Of a stretch of 64,000 nucleotides of DNA, positions 36,045 to 45,700 are shown piece after piece. A program made the position numbers and the translations under genes. A model generated the notes under the pieces. That model had not been told where the DNA came from and did no database searches. It was given only the letters and a program-made list of their open reading frames with translations. This DNA comes from Methylobacterium sp. E-065 (GTDB lineage: Bacteria > Pseudomonadota > Alphaproteobacteria > Rhizobiales > Beijerinckiaceae), in contig NZ_JAKSYD010000100.1 in assembly GCF_022829605.1 (NCBI RefSeq), forward strand, positions 149,346-213,345, read 5' to 3'. Within the stretch, counting starts at the first letter, position 1, and every line of letters begins with the position of its first letter.

Positions 36045-38203
36045 GCTGGTCGGACATCCACGCTGACGACACGGCTTCAGGCACGGACGCGAGTCCCCTC
36101 TCCCGTCCGGGTGAGGGACAGGGTGAGGGATCAGGTCTTTCAGGACCAGGCGCGCCCTGTCGGCGCATCGATCGCGTGCTCCATCCGGAGAGTTCTCGTC
36201 CCTCACTCCAACCCTCTCCCGCACGGGAGAGGGGGCCGGTCGCGCTCGATGATTCGCGTCGGTGCGTACCGGAGACGCTCAAAGGATCAAGCTTCGATGG
36301 GCGACGGTACGATATCGTCTCCCGCCGCGCCCTCCTCGCCGGCCTCGGCGCCACACTCGTCTGGTCGCGCGCGCCGCTCACAGCCTTCGCCGACACCCCG
36401 CCGGCCGAAGCCCCTGCCCCACCGACCGCCCCCCTGGTGGTCGATCTCGCCGCCCATGACCGGCGGCTCGGCACGGCCGGTGGTACGATCCGGACCCTGA
36501 TCGCCAAGGCGCGGGACGTCCGCTACCTCTCGGTCTACGGCTACACGCGCCTGGTCGGCTACGATGCCGACCTGAACCTCCGGCCGGACGTGCTGGAGCG
36601 CGTCGATGTCGAGGGCGGGCGCTTCACCTTCACCCTCCGCAAGGGCCATCGCTGGTCGGACGGGCATCCGTTCACCACCGAGGATTTCCGCTACTACTGG
36701 GAGGACATCGCCAACGAGAAGGCGCTGAGTCCGGACGGGCCGCCGGCCTTCTTCCGGATCGAGGGCAAGCTGCCCCAGGTCGAGGTGGTGGATCCGGTCA
36801 CGATCCGCTTCAGCTGGGACCGGCCGAACCCGCTGTTCCTGCCCGCCCTGGCGGCGCCGCGGGATCCGCTGATCTACCGCCCGTCGCACTATCTCAAGCC
36901 GGTCCATGCCCGCTACATCGGGCAGGAGGCCGCCGACGCGAAGGCCAAGGCGCTCAAACTCCGCAGCTGGGCCGCCCTGCACAACCGCATGGACGACAAT
37001 TACGAGCTCAGCAATCCGGACTGCCCGACCCTGCAGGGCTGGGTGCCGCGGACCCGCTCACCCGCCACGCGGTTCCGCTTCGAGCGCAACCGAAGCTACC
37101 ACCGGGTCGACCCGGCCGGCACCCAGCTGCCCTATGTCGATGCGATCGTCATGGACGTGGCCTCGCAGGGTCTGCTGGTCGCCAAGACCAATGCCGGCGA
37201 GGCGGACCTGATGTTCCGCGGCCTGTCGATGCCCGACATCCCGAGCCTCAAGGAGGGCGAGGCGACGCACCGCTACCGCACCAACCTGTGGCCGGTGGCG
37301 CGCGGCTCGGAATTCGCCCTGTACCCAAACATGACCACCCACGATCCGGTCTGGCGCCAGCTCAACCGCGACGTGCGCTACCGCCATGCCCTGTCGCTGG
37401 CGATCGACCGACGGACGCTCAACAACACGCTGCTGTTCGGGCTCGGCACCGAGGGCAACGACACGATCGTGTCGGACAGCCCGCTGTTCGAGCCGGAGAT
37501 GCGGAGCCTCAACGCCGGCTACGACCCGGCCGCGGCCGCCAAGCTTTTGGACACCCTTGGGCTGACCGGCCGGGACGGTTCCGGTACCCGTCTCCTGCCC
37601 GACGGGCGCCCGCTGGAGATCGTCGTGGAGAGCGACGGCGAGGCCGAGATGGTGCTCGACGCGCTGCTGCTCATCACCGAGTTCTGGCGCGAGGTCGGGA
37701 TCCGTCTGGTTACCAAGCCGCAGGAGCGCACCAACCTGCACCGGCGCTCCATCGCCGGCATGACCGTGATGGTGGCCGCCCAAGGGCTCGACCTCGCGGT
37801 CCCGACCGCGATCATGCCGCCGACCGAGCTGAGCCCGGCGCAGCCGGAGCATTATTCCTGGCCGCTCTGGAGCATGAACGTCGAGAGCCGCGGCAAGAGC
37901 GGGGAACCCTGCGACATCCCGGAGGTGCAGCGCCTGATCGAGCTCGACCGCCAGTGGCGCGACACCGACGATGTGGCCAAACAGGCCGCGATCTGGCGCG
38001 AGATGCTGATGAACCACGCGCACAACACCTGGGTGATCGGCACCGTGGCGGGGGCGCTGCAGCCCGTGGTGGGCGCCGATCGCCTGGTCAATTTGCCGAA
38101 GCGCGCCCTCTATTCCTGGGATCCCACGGCCCTGATCGGCGTGCAGCGCCTCGACGAGCTGTTCTGGGATCAGACCGCCGACAAGCGCGTGGAGGCTCGG
38201 TGA
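36041..38203 (+). CDS. Periplasmic solute-binding protein, family 5 (peptide type), with repeat-derived N-terminus
   Basis: A 720-aa frame. The mature part (from about 125) is an oligopeptide/dipeptide binding protein: LRPDVLERVDVEGGRFTFTL, GHRWSDGHPFTTEDFRYYWE, and VRYRHALSLAIDR. A twin-arginine signal (SRRALLAGLGATLVW) is at residues 94-108, unusually deep. The first 93 residues are largely encoded by a palindromic repeat and contain its translated motifs (LSRPGEGQGEG and SLQPSPARERG). No ATG, GTG or TTG lies between the repeat and the signal. The likely start is the ATG overlapping the previous stop; a GTG at 36176 is the only alternative. Confidence 0.85.
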   Translation: MSWSDIHADDTASGTDASPLSRPGEGQGEGSGLSGPGAPCRRIDRVLHPESSRPSLQPSPARERGPVALDDSRRCVPETLKGSSFDGRRYDIVSRRALLAGLGATLVWSRAPLTAFADTPPAEAPAPPTAPLVVDLAAHDRRLGTAGGTIRTLIAKARDVRYLSVYGYTRLVGYDADLNLRPDVLERVDVEGGRFTFTLRKGHRWSDGHPFTTEDFRYYWEDIANEKALSPDGPPAFFRIEGKLPQVEVVDPVTIRFSWDRPNPLFLPALAAPRDPLIYRPSHYLKPVHARYIGQEAADAKAKALKLRSWAALHNRMDDNYELSNPDCPTLQGWVPRTRSPATRFRFERNRSYHRVDPAGTQLPYVDAIVMDVASQGLLVAKTNAGEADLMFRGLSMPDIPSLKEGEATHRYRTNLWPVARGSEFALYPNMTTHDPVWRQLNRDVRYRHALSLAIDRRTLNNTLLFGLGTEGNDTIVSDSPLFEPEMRSLNAGYDPAAAAKLLDTLGLTGRDGSGTRLLPDGRPLEIVVESDGEAEMVLDALLLITEFWREVGIRLVTKPQERTNLHRRSIAGMTVMVAAQGLDLAVPTAIMPPTELSPAQPEHYSWPLWSMNVESRGKSGEPCDIPEVQRLIELDRQWRDTDDVAKQAAIWREMLMNHAHNTWVIGTVAGALQPVVGADRLVNLPKRALYSWDPTALIGVQRLDELFWDQTADKRVEAR
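36094..36233. repeat. Composite palindromic repeat (copies B1 and B2, inverted)
   Basis: B1 (36094-36131) is a diverged copy in plus orientation; B2 (36193-36233) is an inverted copy matching copy A (32445-32485) at 40 of 41 bases. With the 61 bp between them they form a 140-bp element with inverted ends, inside the 5' part of the solute-binding protein gene and open in its frame. Confidence 0.8.
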
Positions 38204-39216
38204 TCACCGTCATCCTCCGCCGCATCCTCACCATGGCGGCGACGCTACTGGTGATTTCGGCGCTCGTCTTCATCATCATCAAGCTGCCGCCGGGCGATTA
38301 TCTTTCCAACAGAATCATGGAATTGCGCGCCACCGGCGACGCGACTTCGGTGGCGAAGGCCGAATTGCTGATCCAGCAATACGGGCTCGATCGGCCGGTC
38401 TGGCAGCAGTACCTGATGTGGATCGGAGTCATGCCCGGTTCGGTGGGCTTCTCGGGGCTGCTCCAGGGCGATTGGGGCTGGTCGTTCGAGTACGACAAGC
38501 CGGTGGCGGACGTCGTCGGCGACGCCCTGTGGCTGACGCTGCTGATCAACCTGACCGCGGTCGTGTTCGTCCACCTCGTGGCAATTCCGGCCGCGATCTA
38601 CTCGGCAACGCACCGCAACACGTTCGGCGACGCGGTGGTGACCCTGCTGGGCTATGTCGGCCTCGCTGTGCCCGGCTTCCTGCTGGCGCTGATCCTGCTG
38701 TTCTATGCCAATCGCTGGTTCGGCCTGTCGATCGGCGGCCTCTACGATTCGGCGCTCACCAGCCAGCCCTGGACCTGGGAGAAGATCCGCTCGCTGCTGG
38801 GCCATCTGGTCGTGCCGACCCTGGTGATCGGGCTCGGCGGGACGGCGGCGATGATCCGGCGCATGCGCGCCAACCTGCTGGACGAGCTTGCCAAACCCTA
38901 CACGGTCACCGCCCGCGCCAAGGGCCTGCCGCCCCTGAAGGCCCTGCTGAAATATCCGTTCCGGATGTCGCTGAACCCGTTCGTGGCAGATATCGGCAAT
39001 CTGCTGCCGCATCTCGTCTCCGGCTCGGTGCTGGTCTCGCTGGTGCTGAGCCTTCCGACGGTCGGTCCGCTGCTCCTCGAAGCCCTACGCAGCCAGGATC
39101 AGTTCATGGCCGGCTTCATCCTGATGTTCGTCGCTTCCCTCACGCTCGTCGGGATGCTGATCTCCGACCTGACTCTGGTCTGGCTCGATCCGCGCATCCG
39201 CATGGGGCTGCGATGA
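38200..39216 (+). CDS. ABC transporter permease, DppB/OppB type
   Basis: A 338-aa inner-membrane protein. An N-terminal helix (RRILTMAATLLVISALVFII) precedes a periplasmic region and further helices. The cytoplasmic EAA-like loop is around MRANLLDELAKPYTVTARAKGLPP. GTG start overlaps the solute-binding protein stop (GTGA). It pairs with the next gene to form the channel of the peptide-type importer. Confidence 0.93.
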   Translation: MITVILRRILTMAATLLVISALVFIIIKLPPGDYLSNRIMELRATGDATSVAKAELLIQQYGLDRPVWQQYLMWIGVMPGSVGFSGLLQGDWGWSFEYDKPVADVVGDALWLTLLINLTAVVFVHLVAIPAAIYSATHRNTFGDAVVTLLGYVGLAVPGFLLALILLFYANRWFGLSIGGLYDSALTSQPWTWEKIRSLLGHLVVPTLVIGLGGTAAMIRRMRANLLDELAKPYTVTARAKGLPPLKALLKYPFRMSLNPFVADIGNLLPHLVSGSVLVSLVLSLPTVGPLLLEALRSQDQFMAGFILMFVASLTLVGMLISDLTLVWLDPRIRMGLR

Positions 39217-40361
39217 CGGACGCGATCCCCGCCGACCGCCACTTCGTCGACCCGGCGCCCTTCGAGCCGGATGCCGGTCCTGAAGGCCTCGCTAAGAGCG
39301 CCTCAGCATGGCGGCTGATCGTCCGAAAATTCCTGCGTCATCGCCTCGCGGTGGCTTCGGCCGTGATCCTGCTGGCGCTCTACGCGATCGTGCCGTTCGT
39401 CGAAGTGCTGGCACCCTACGGTCAGGCTCGGCGCAACGGCGACTTCCTGTACGCACCGCCCCAGGGCGTCCACCTGTTCCATGAGGGCCGGTTCGTCGGG
39501 CCGTTCGTTTATCCTTACCGGGCGCATCTCGACCTCGCCACGTTCCGCCGGGACTACAAGGTCGATACGGCGGCCCCGCAGCCGCTGCGCTTCCTGTGCC
39601 GGGGCGACGGGTACGACTGGCTCGGGCTTGTCCATACCGACCTGCACGTCGTCTGCCCGCCGGAGAACGGCACCCTGTTCCTGCTCGGCACCGACAAGTT
39701 GGGACGCGACCTGTTCTCCCGCCTGATTTACGGGGCGCGGATCTCGCTCACGATCGGCCTCGTCGGCGTGGCGATCTCCTTCGCGCTGGGGCTCTTCTTC
39801 GGCGGCATCGCGGGCTATTTCGGCGGCATCGTCGATGCCGGGGTGCAGCGGCTGATCGAGGTTGTGCGCTCCCTGCCCGAATTGCCGCTCTGGCTCGCGC
39901 TCTCGGCGGCCCTGCCGCCGAACTGGAGCCCGCTCCTGATCTTCTTCGGCATCACGGTGATTCTGGGACTTCTTGACTGGCCCGGCCTCGCCCGGGCGGT
40001 GCGTGGCAAGCTCCTGGCCCTGCGGGAGGAGGATTTCGTCCAGGCCGCGGAGCTGATGGGCGCCTCGCCGACTCGGGTGATCGGCCGGCACCTCATCCCG
40101 AACTTCATGAGCCACCTGATCGCCTCGGCGACCCTGTCGATCCCCACCATGATCCTCGGCGAGACCGCCCTCTCCTTCCTGGGGCTCGGCTTGCGACCGC
40201 CGGTGACGAGTTGGGGCGTGCTTCTCAACGAGGCGCAGAATCTGGCGGCCGTGCAGCTCTATCCATGGCTGCTCGCGCCGGTACTGCCGGTGCTGGTGAC
40301 GGTGCTGGCCTTCAACTTCCTGGGCGATGGGCTGCGAGACGCGGCCGATCCGTATCATTGA
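39213..40361 (+). CDS. ABC transporter permease, DppC/OppC type
   Basis: A 382-aa second permease. After an N-terminal helix (RLAVASAVILLALYAIVPFV) it has an extended periplasmic domain of about 120 residues, as in YejE-like permeases; LGTDKLGRDLFSRLIYGARISL marks the DppC family, and LLALREEDFVQAAELMGASPTRVI is the EAA loop. ATGA overlap with the preceding gene. Last gene of the operon; 19 bp separate it from the convergent kinase gene. Confidence 0.93.
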   Translation: MTDAIPADRHFVDPAPFEPDAGPEGLAKSASAWRLIVRKFLRHRLAVASAVILLALYAIVPFVEVLAPYGQARRNGDFLYAPPQGVHLFHEGRFVGPFVYPYRAHLDLATFRRDYKVDTAAPQPLRFLCRGDGYDWLGLVHTDLHVVCPPENGTLFLLGTDKLGRDLFSRLIYGARISLTIGLVGVAISFALGLFFGGIAGYFGGIVDAGVQRLIEVVRSLPELPLWLALSAALPPNWSPLLIFFGITVILGLLDWPGLARAVRGKLLALREEDFVQAAELMGASPTRVIGRHLIPNFMSHLIASATLSIPTMILGETALSFLGLGLRPPVTSWGVLLNEAQNLAAVQLYPWLLAPVLPVLVTVLAFNFLGDGLRDAADPYH

Positions 40362-40380
40362 AGGTGCGGGGTCGCCGCCC

Positions 40381-42597
40381 TCACCCCGCCAACGGCAGCG
40401 GCGCAATCCGCGCCGGCGCAGCGGCGCCTTTGCGCTCTAGCAGGCCCGGCGGCGGCACGGGCGCCTCGATGGTGCAGACCACGCCGGACGGCTCGTAGTT
40501 CAGCGTCACCGCGCCGGCCAGTTCGCGAGCCAAGCTGCGCTCGATCAGCCGTGAGCCGAAGCCTGTGCGGGTCGGCTTCTTGACCGGTGGCCCGCCGCGT
40601 TCCGACCAGCGGAGGTACAGAAGCGTCTCGTCTTCGCGCCGAACCGTCCACGCAATGTCCACCATGCCGCCATCGGCCGAGAGCGCGCCGTACTTCACCG
40701 CGTTGGTGCCCAGTTCGTGCAGCGCCATGGCGATCGACAGGGCGAGCCGCGGTGCCAGCCGCAGGGGCGGTCCGGTGACCCGGAACCGCGAGGCGCGGCC
40801 ATCGCCGGATTCAAGCGGCCGGATCGCGTCCGCCACCACCGCCGACAGTTCGGCGCCTTCCCAACTCTCGCGGGTGAGCACGTCGTGGACCCGGGCCAGT
40901 GCCAGCAAACGCGCCTCGAAGGCGGCACGCGCGGCATCGGCCTCCGCGCCTTCGAGCCCGCGCAGGGACTGCACGGCGATCGACTGAACCGTGGCCAGGG
41001 TGTTCTTCACCCGGTGATTGAGTTCGTGGATCAGGAGCAGCAGGTGCTCCTCGGCGTTCTTGGCGTCGGTGATGTCGATGTTGCAGCCGGTATAGCCGAG
41101 GAAGTTTTGATCGTCGTCGAGGCGTGGCACGCCCTCGCAGCGCAGCCAGCGCGCGATCCGATCCCGGTCGAGCACGCGCACCTCGAGGCGGAACGGCACC
41201 CGCGCGTCGAACGCCTCCGAGAAGGCTGCGCGAAACGCTTCGAGATCATCCGGATGGATGATCCGCGCCCAACCCTCTTCGGCGAGTCTCGCCGCCCTGA
41301 TCCCGAACATGTGCTCGAAATGCAGATTGGCGAAGCTCACCGCGCCGGTCTCGTCCGTCATCCAGATCAGGGCCGGCGCCGAATCGGCCATGTGTCGAAA
41401 CCGGGCTTCGCTCTCGCTGAGCGCCGTCAGGCCCCGCCGCGTCTCGGCCAGCGCAAGGTCGCGCTCCTCCTCGCGGGTGCGCAGCCGGAGCGAGGCCTCG
41501 GACAGGACGAGGGCAAGGCGCTGGATCTCGTGGACCGGCGAGGAGATGCGCGGAATCGCCTCCCCGCGTGCCAGCGCGGGCCCTGTGGCCGCCAGCAGCC
41601 TCAGCGGGCGGGAAACCCGCGACCACAGATTCACGGCCAGCAGTGAGGACGTCGCGAGCACCAACAGGCCGAAACCCGCGAAGGCCCAGACCCAGCGGCG
41701 GACGCGTGCATCGACCAGAGCCTGGGGGATACTGGTGGCGACCATCCAGCCGGTGAGACGAGAGCGGGCCTCGATCACCACGACCGGCTTGTGCTGTCGG
41801 TCCTGGCCCTCCCAGACCCCCGGTGTCGCGGATTGGACCTGCCGGAGGCTCGCGAGCCGCGGACGGCCCACCACCGCATCGGGATCGGGCAGGCGCGCCA
41901 GCACGATGCCGTTGCGGTCGCTGATGCCCGTCGTCCAGCCCGGCACGACCTCACGCGACAGGATGCCCTGAAGGCGGGACAGCGGGACGGTGAAGCTCAG
42001 GATGTATCCGACTTCACCGTCGATCATCACGGGCACGCCGACCGCGTAGGACGCTTCGTTCGCGGAGGGACCCGGCACGAAGCCGCTCACCATGGCGCGC
42101 TGCGTGCCCTTCGACAGCTCCTGATCGAAGGGCAGCGCCACGACCGGCAGCGGCGCACCACGCGGCACGCCGGTATTGACCATCTCCTGGCCGTTCGGCC
42201 GCCTGAGCAGGACATCGAGATCGATGGACTCGCGAACGAGCCGGGCCTGCGCATCGAAGGCTTCGAAATCGCCCTGGCGAATCCGCGGCGACGTGGCGAG
42301 CGTCTGTAGCACCGAGACGAGACCCGCCGTATCGCGATCCAGCGACAGGCCGATGCCGCGCACGTTCTCACGCGCATCCTGCTCGAAGCGCGCCCGTTCG
42401 GCCGACGCGTAGCGCATCAACAGAATGCCGGTGAACAGGAGGCCCGGCCCGATCAGTGCCACGACGAGGGCGATCAGATAGACCTGCGTCGAGAAGCCGT
42501 TGCCGGCGAAACGGTGAAGCCGCCGCGACAGCCAAGACCGGCGTGCGGGGATCACCGCCGGGACGTCGCCGCCCCCGGCTTGCCGCTCCGGCCTCAA
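40381..42597 (-). CDS. Membrane sensor histidine kinase, HWE/HisKA_2 type
   Basis: A 738-aa kinase. There are two membrane helices (about 40-62 and 300-325), enclosing a dCache-like periplasmic sensor region of about 230 residues. A linker and a PAS domain (SEARFRHMADSAPALIWMTD) follow. The phosphoacceptor region is LIHELNHRVKNTLATVQSIA and the ATP-binding N-box is ALHELGTNAVKYGALS, with GFGSRLIERSLARELAG at the end; these are HWE-group signatures. The start is uncertain: TTG 42597 or GTG 42555. No response regulator is adjacent. Confidence 0.9.
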   Translation of the reverse strand: MRPERQAGGGDVPAVIPARRSWLSRRLHRFAGNGFSTQVYLIALVVALIGPGLLFTGILLMRYASAERARFEQDARENVRGIGLSLDRDTAGLVSVLQTLATSPRIRQGDFEAFDAQARLVRESIDLDVLLRRPNGQEMVNTGVPRGAPLPVVALPFDQELSKGTQRAMVSGFVPGPSANEASYAVGVPVMIDGEVGYILSFTVPLSRLQGILSREVVPGWTTGISDRNGIVLARLPDPDAVVGRPRLASLRQVQSATPGVWEGQDRQHKPVVVIEARSRLTGWMVATSIPQALVDARVRRWVWAFAGFGLLVLATSSLLAVNLWSRVSRPLRLLAATGPALARGEAIPRISSPVHEIQRLALVLSEASLRLRTREEERDLALAETRRGLTALSESEARFRHMADSAPALIWMTDETGAVSFANLHFEHMFGIRAARLAEEGWARIIHPDDLEAFRAAFSEAFDARVPFRLEVRVLDRDRIARWLRCEGVPRLDDDQNFLGYTGCNIDITDAKNAEEHLLLLIHELNHRVKNTLATVQSIAVQSLRGLEGAEADAARAAFEARLLALARVHDVLTRESWEGAELSAVVADAIRPLESGDGRASRFRVTGPPLRLAPRLALSIAMALHELGTNAVKYGALSADGGMVDIAWTVRREDETLLYLRWSERGGPPVKKPTRTGFGSRLIERSLARELAGAVTLNYEPSGVVCTIEAPVPPPGLLERKGAAAPARIAPLPLAG

Positions 42598-42652
42598 GCG
42601 GGGCCCGCCCCCGGCCTGCGGTGCCCCGCGGGCTCCTCGCCGTTCCCTCGCC

Positions 42653-42994
42653 TCATGGCCGGTCGATATGGCCGAGATCGCGCGCCGGGTCGAGGTGGTC
42701 TCGCACCCGCTGTTTAAGCGCCTTCACGTCGGGGAAGCCGCCATCGCGCACCCGCTCCCACACCAAAGCCGTGCCGATCTCGATCCGGAACGCGCCGCCT
42801 GAGGCCGGGATCAACGCGACCTCCCCGAGATCGTCGCGGAAGGTGGAAAGAAGCTCCTGCGCCATCCAGGCGGACCGCAGCAGCCAGTTGCATTGCGTGC
42901 AGTAGGTGATCGCCACGCGCGGGCGTTGCGCCCGGCCCGCGCTGTCCGACGTCACGTCGCTACCGGGATTCACGCCCGCTGGCTCCTCGTGCAT
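42653..42994 (-). CDS. SelT/SelW/SelH family (Rdx) protein
   Basis: A 113-aa thioredoxin-like protein. The redox-type motif is YCTQCNWLLRSAW, a CxxC with cysteine where eukaryotic homologues carry selenocysteine. Conserved segments ELLSTFRDDLGEVALIP, GGAFRIEIG and WERVRDGGFPDVKALKQRVRDHLDP complete the domain. Function is unproven; redox activity is inferred. ATG at 42994 is chosen, but an upstream ATG at 43033 is possible. It lies 55 bp before the kinase gene on the same strand. Confidence 0.88.
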   Translation of the reverse strand: MHEEPAGVNPGSDVTSDSAGRAQRPRVAITYCTQCNWLLRSAWMAQELLSTFRDDLGEVALIPASGGAFRIEIGTALVWERVRDGGFPDVKALKQRVRDHLDPARDLGHIDRP

Positions 42995-43358
42995 CCCCGC
43001 ACAGCGCACCGGGGCGGCGAACTTGTCAACCATGGGACGCGGAAGAACCTGCGCCGTCGGCGTTGCCGGGGCGGTGTCGGTGTTGTCGTGAGCGGCCTAC
43101 GCGTCATGGGTATCGTGACAGGTTCTGCACGTTTCACGGGTTTGAATAGATAGTGGCTAGGACGAGGGTCACCTTTTCTGGACGCAGTGGCGAGCGCTGG
43201 CTCAAAGCTCGCTCTCTCCGATCGATTGCGGCCACCGGTCATGCGCAAGAACATCGCGAACCGCGCTTGACGTTCCGGCCCACCGCGCCCTAGAAGGCCC
43301 GCCACCGGTTCGCGGCGCTGGAGAGGCGCGGCCGACACGTCTGCCTTGACGCCGGTAC
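42995..43358. other. Gene-free region before tRNA-Val
   Basis: No convincing coding frame on either strand; the only identified content is a promoter-like pair before the tRNA and possible 5' signals for the SelT/W/H gene. Confidence 0.6.
43267..43296 (+). promoter_or_regulatory. Possible tRNA promoter
   Basis: TTGACG (43267-43272) and TAGAAG (43291-43296) with an 18-bp spacer, about 60 bp before tRNA-Val. Another TTGACG is at about 43346 but is too close to the gene. Confidence 0.4.
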
Positions 43359-43433
43359 GGACGGTTAGCACAGCGGTAGTGCGTTCCCTTCACACGGGAA
43401 AGGTCGCAGGTTCGATCCCTGCACCGTCCACCA
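43359..43433 (+). tRNA. tRNA-Val (anticodon CAC), CCA encoded
   Basis: A 75-nt cloverleaf. The acceptor stem pairs GGACGGT with ACCGTCC; the D stem is GCAC/GTGC; the anticodon stem TTCCC/GGGAA encloses the loop TTCACAC (anticodon CAC, reading GTG); the T arm is GCAGG-TTCGATC-CCTGC. The 3' CCA is in the DNA. Confidence 0.97.
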
Positions 43434-43574
43434 TCTCCCCCCAAAGCTCTGACAAACATGTCGGTTTGCCACCCGTAAGGCCCGTGCTAAGGCCGGATCA
43501 TCGGCGAATGCACAAGCTTGGACCCGGCCCGAACCGGGTCGCAGGTTACCGGCAGGGGAAGGGCGGAAACAGCG

Positions 43575-45107
43575 ATGAAGGATATCCTCGACAAGCTCGA
43601 AGAGCGCCGGGCGCAGGCTCGTCTCGGCGGTGGTGAGAGGCGCGTCGAGGCGCAGCACAAACGTGGCAAGCTCACCGCCCGGGAGCGCATCGACCTCCTC
43701 CTCGACCATGGGTCGTTCGAGGAATTCGACATGTTCGTGCAGCACCGCTCCACGGATTTTGGCATGGAAAGCCAGAAGATCCCGGGCGACGGCGTGGTGA
43801 CCGGCTGGGGCACGATCAACGGCCGGACCGTCTTCCTGTTCTCCAAGGACTTCACGGTGTTCGGCGGCTCCCTGTCGGAGGCGCACGCGCAGAAGATCGT
43901 GAAGGTCCAGGACATGGCGCTGAAGATGCGCGCCCCGATCATCGGCATCTTCGATGCCGGCGGCGCACGCATCCAGGAGGGTGTCGCGGCGCTCGGCGGC
44001 TACGGCGAGGTGTTCCGCCGCAACGTCATGGCCTCCGGCGTCATTCCGCAGATCTCGGTGATCATGGGCCCGTGCGCGGGTGGCGACGTCTATTCGCCGG
44101 CCATGACCGACTTCATCTTCATGGTCCGCGACACGAGCTACATGTTCGTCACCGGCCCCGACGTGGTGAAGACCGTGACCAACGAGGTCGTGACCGCCGA
44201 GGAACTCGGTGGCGCCAAGGTCCACACCACCAAGTCGTCGATCGCGGACGGCTCGTTCGAAAACGACGTGGAGGCGATCCTCCAGATCCGCCGCCTGCTC
44301 GACTTCCTGCCGGCCAACAACATCGACGGCGTGCCGGAACTCACGAGCTTCGACGATGTCGAACGGCTCGATTCGTCCCTCGACACGCTGATCCCCGACA
44401 ACCCGAACAAGCCCTACGACATGGGCGAGCTGATCCGTCGCGTTGTGGACGAGGGCGACTTCTTCGAGATCCAGGCGACCTACGCGCGCAACATCATCAC
44501 CGGCTTCGGTCGGATCGAGGGTCGGACGGTCGGCTTCGTGGCCAACCAGCCCCTGGTCCTGGCGGGCGTGCTCGATTCGGATGCTTCGCGGAAGGCCGCG
44601 CGCTTCGTACGCTACTGCGATGCCTTCGGCATCCCGATCGTCACCTTCGTGGACGTGCCGGGCTTCCTGCCGGGCACCGCGCAGGAATATGGCGGCCTGA
44701 TCAAGCACGGCGCCAAGCTACTCTTCGCCTACTCGCAGGCGACCGTGCCGCTGGTGACGATCATCACCCGCAAGGCGTTCGGCGGGGCCTACGACGTCAT
44801 GGCCTCGAAACATGTCGGCGCGGACCTCAACTACGCGTGGCCGACCGCCCAGATCGCCGTGATGGGCGCCAAGGGAGCGGTAGAGATCATCTTCCGCAGC
44901 GAGTTGGGAAATCCCGAGAAGATCGCGGCCCGGACCGGCGAGTACGAGGATCGGTTCCTGTCGCCATTCGTGGCGGCCGAGCGCGGCTACATCGACGAAG
45001 TGATCATGCCGCATTCGACCCGGCGCCGGATCGCCCGGGCGCTCGGCATGCTGCGCACCAAGAAGATGGAGCAGCCCTGGAAGAAGCACGACAACATCCC
45101 GCTCTGA
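43575..45107 (+). CDS. pccB: Propionyl-CoA carboxylase beta subunit
   Basis: A 510-aa carboxyltransferase subunit that moves CO2 from biotin to propionyl-CoA, giving methylmalonyl-CoA. In Methylobacterium this feeds the ethylmalonyl-CoA pathway. Crotonase-fold halves are clear: [21 protein letters not shown] and PVLxG-type oxyanion region ([12 protein letters not shown]), then [25 protein letters not shown] and [16 protein letters not shown] at 43575 gives the standard family length. No alpha subunit gene is adjacent. Confidence 0.95.
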   Translation: MKDILDKLEERRAQARLGGGERRVEAQHKRGKLTARERIDLLLDHGSFEEFDMFVQHRSTDFGMESQKIPGDGVVTGWGTINGRTVFLFSKDFTVFGGSLSEAHAQKIVKVQDMALKMRAPIIGIFDAGGARIQEGVAALGGYGEVFRRNVMASGVIPQISVIMGPCAGGDVYSPAMTDFIFMVRDTSYMFVTGPDVVKTVTNEVVTAEELGGAKVHTTKSSIADGSFENDVEAILQIRRLLDFLPANNIDGVPELTSFDDVERLDSSLDTLIPDNPNKPYDMGELIRRVVDEGDFFEIQATYARNIITGFGRIEGRTVGFVANQPLVLAGVLDSDASRKAARFVRYCDAFGIPIVTFVDVPGFLPGTAQEYGGLIKHGAKLLFAYSQATVPLVTIITRKAFGGAYDVMASKHVGADLNYAWPTAQIAVMGAKGAVEIIFRSELGNPEKIAARTGEYEDRFLSPFVAAERGYIDEVIMPHSTRRRIARALGMLRTKKMEQPWKKHDNIPL

Positions 45108-45143
45108 GGCGGGACGGCGAGCCGGCGGCGCGTGCCGTCGGCT

Positions 45144-45605
45144 TCAGCTCCGGTCGCTGTGCTCGATCACGGCGCAGAGTGTCAACGGTCCCTTGTCGGG
45201 CGACACCATCGCCGAACACGTGATCCGGGCGCCGCCGAGATCGACGTTGCTGTGGCGGAGCCGGATCGCGGCTGCCTGGGCCTTGTGCGCGGCTTCGGTG
45301 ATCACCTGGGCGTCGATCCCGGTCACAGCATGCCCGGCATGACCGAACGTGTCGTAATAGGCATCCGGCGGGTTCGCGCCGCGATACTGCGCGCCGACGG
45401 AAGAGAAGTCCGGTCCGCCGCAGGCGAGCGTCAGCGTCATGTCGGGACTGGCCGTGAAGCTGGCGTAATCGCTGCGGCGCTCGGTCGCCTGCGCCGCTGT
45501 CTCGGATGTGACGCGATCGATGAGCGTCTCGCAGGATTGGGCCCGGGCGGATCCGGACGCCGCGACGAGGCAGGAAAGGGCGAGGAACGGAATAAGGGCG
45601 CGCAT
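45144..45605 (-). CDS. Hypothetical exported protein
   Basis: A 153-aa protein with a signal peptide (MRALIPFLALSCLVAASGSARAQS, cleavage after ARA) and three further Cys (CETL, LACGGPDF, TCSAM, LCAVIEH regions) that could form disulfides in the periplasm. I recognise no family. It lies between pccB (convergent, 36 bp) and the metallophosphoesterase gene on the same strand. Confidence 0.7.
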   Translation of the reverse strand: MRALIPFLALSCLVAASGSARAQSCETLIDRVTSETAAQATERRSDYASFTASPDMTLTLACGGPDFSSVGAQYRGANPPDAYYDTFGHAGHAVTGIDAQVITEAAHKAQAAAIRLRHSNVDLGGARITCSAMVSPDKGPLTLCAVIEHSDRS

Positions 45606-45700
45606 GTCGAGCAGGTAGCGCGGTGAGCGGCGGACGACGAGCGGCGCGTCATTCGGGCGCGGAGCCGGTGCATCGCGACCCTTCGACTTCCCAAAGTCGC

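Noticed and set aside
28687..40361. Glycosyltransferase/transporter operon as a recent horizontal acquisition
   Set aside because: Base composition and codon use look like the neighbours, and no integrase, tRNA junction or insertion sequence borders it.
43359..43433. tRNA-Val as an integration site for a mobile element
   Set aside because: No integrase gene or repeated 3' tRNA fragment was seen nearby; both flanks look like ordinary chromosome.
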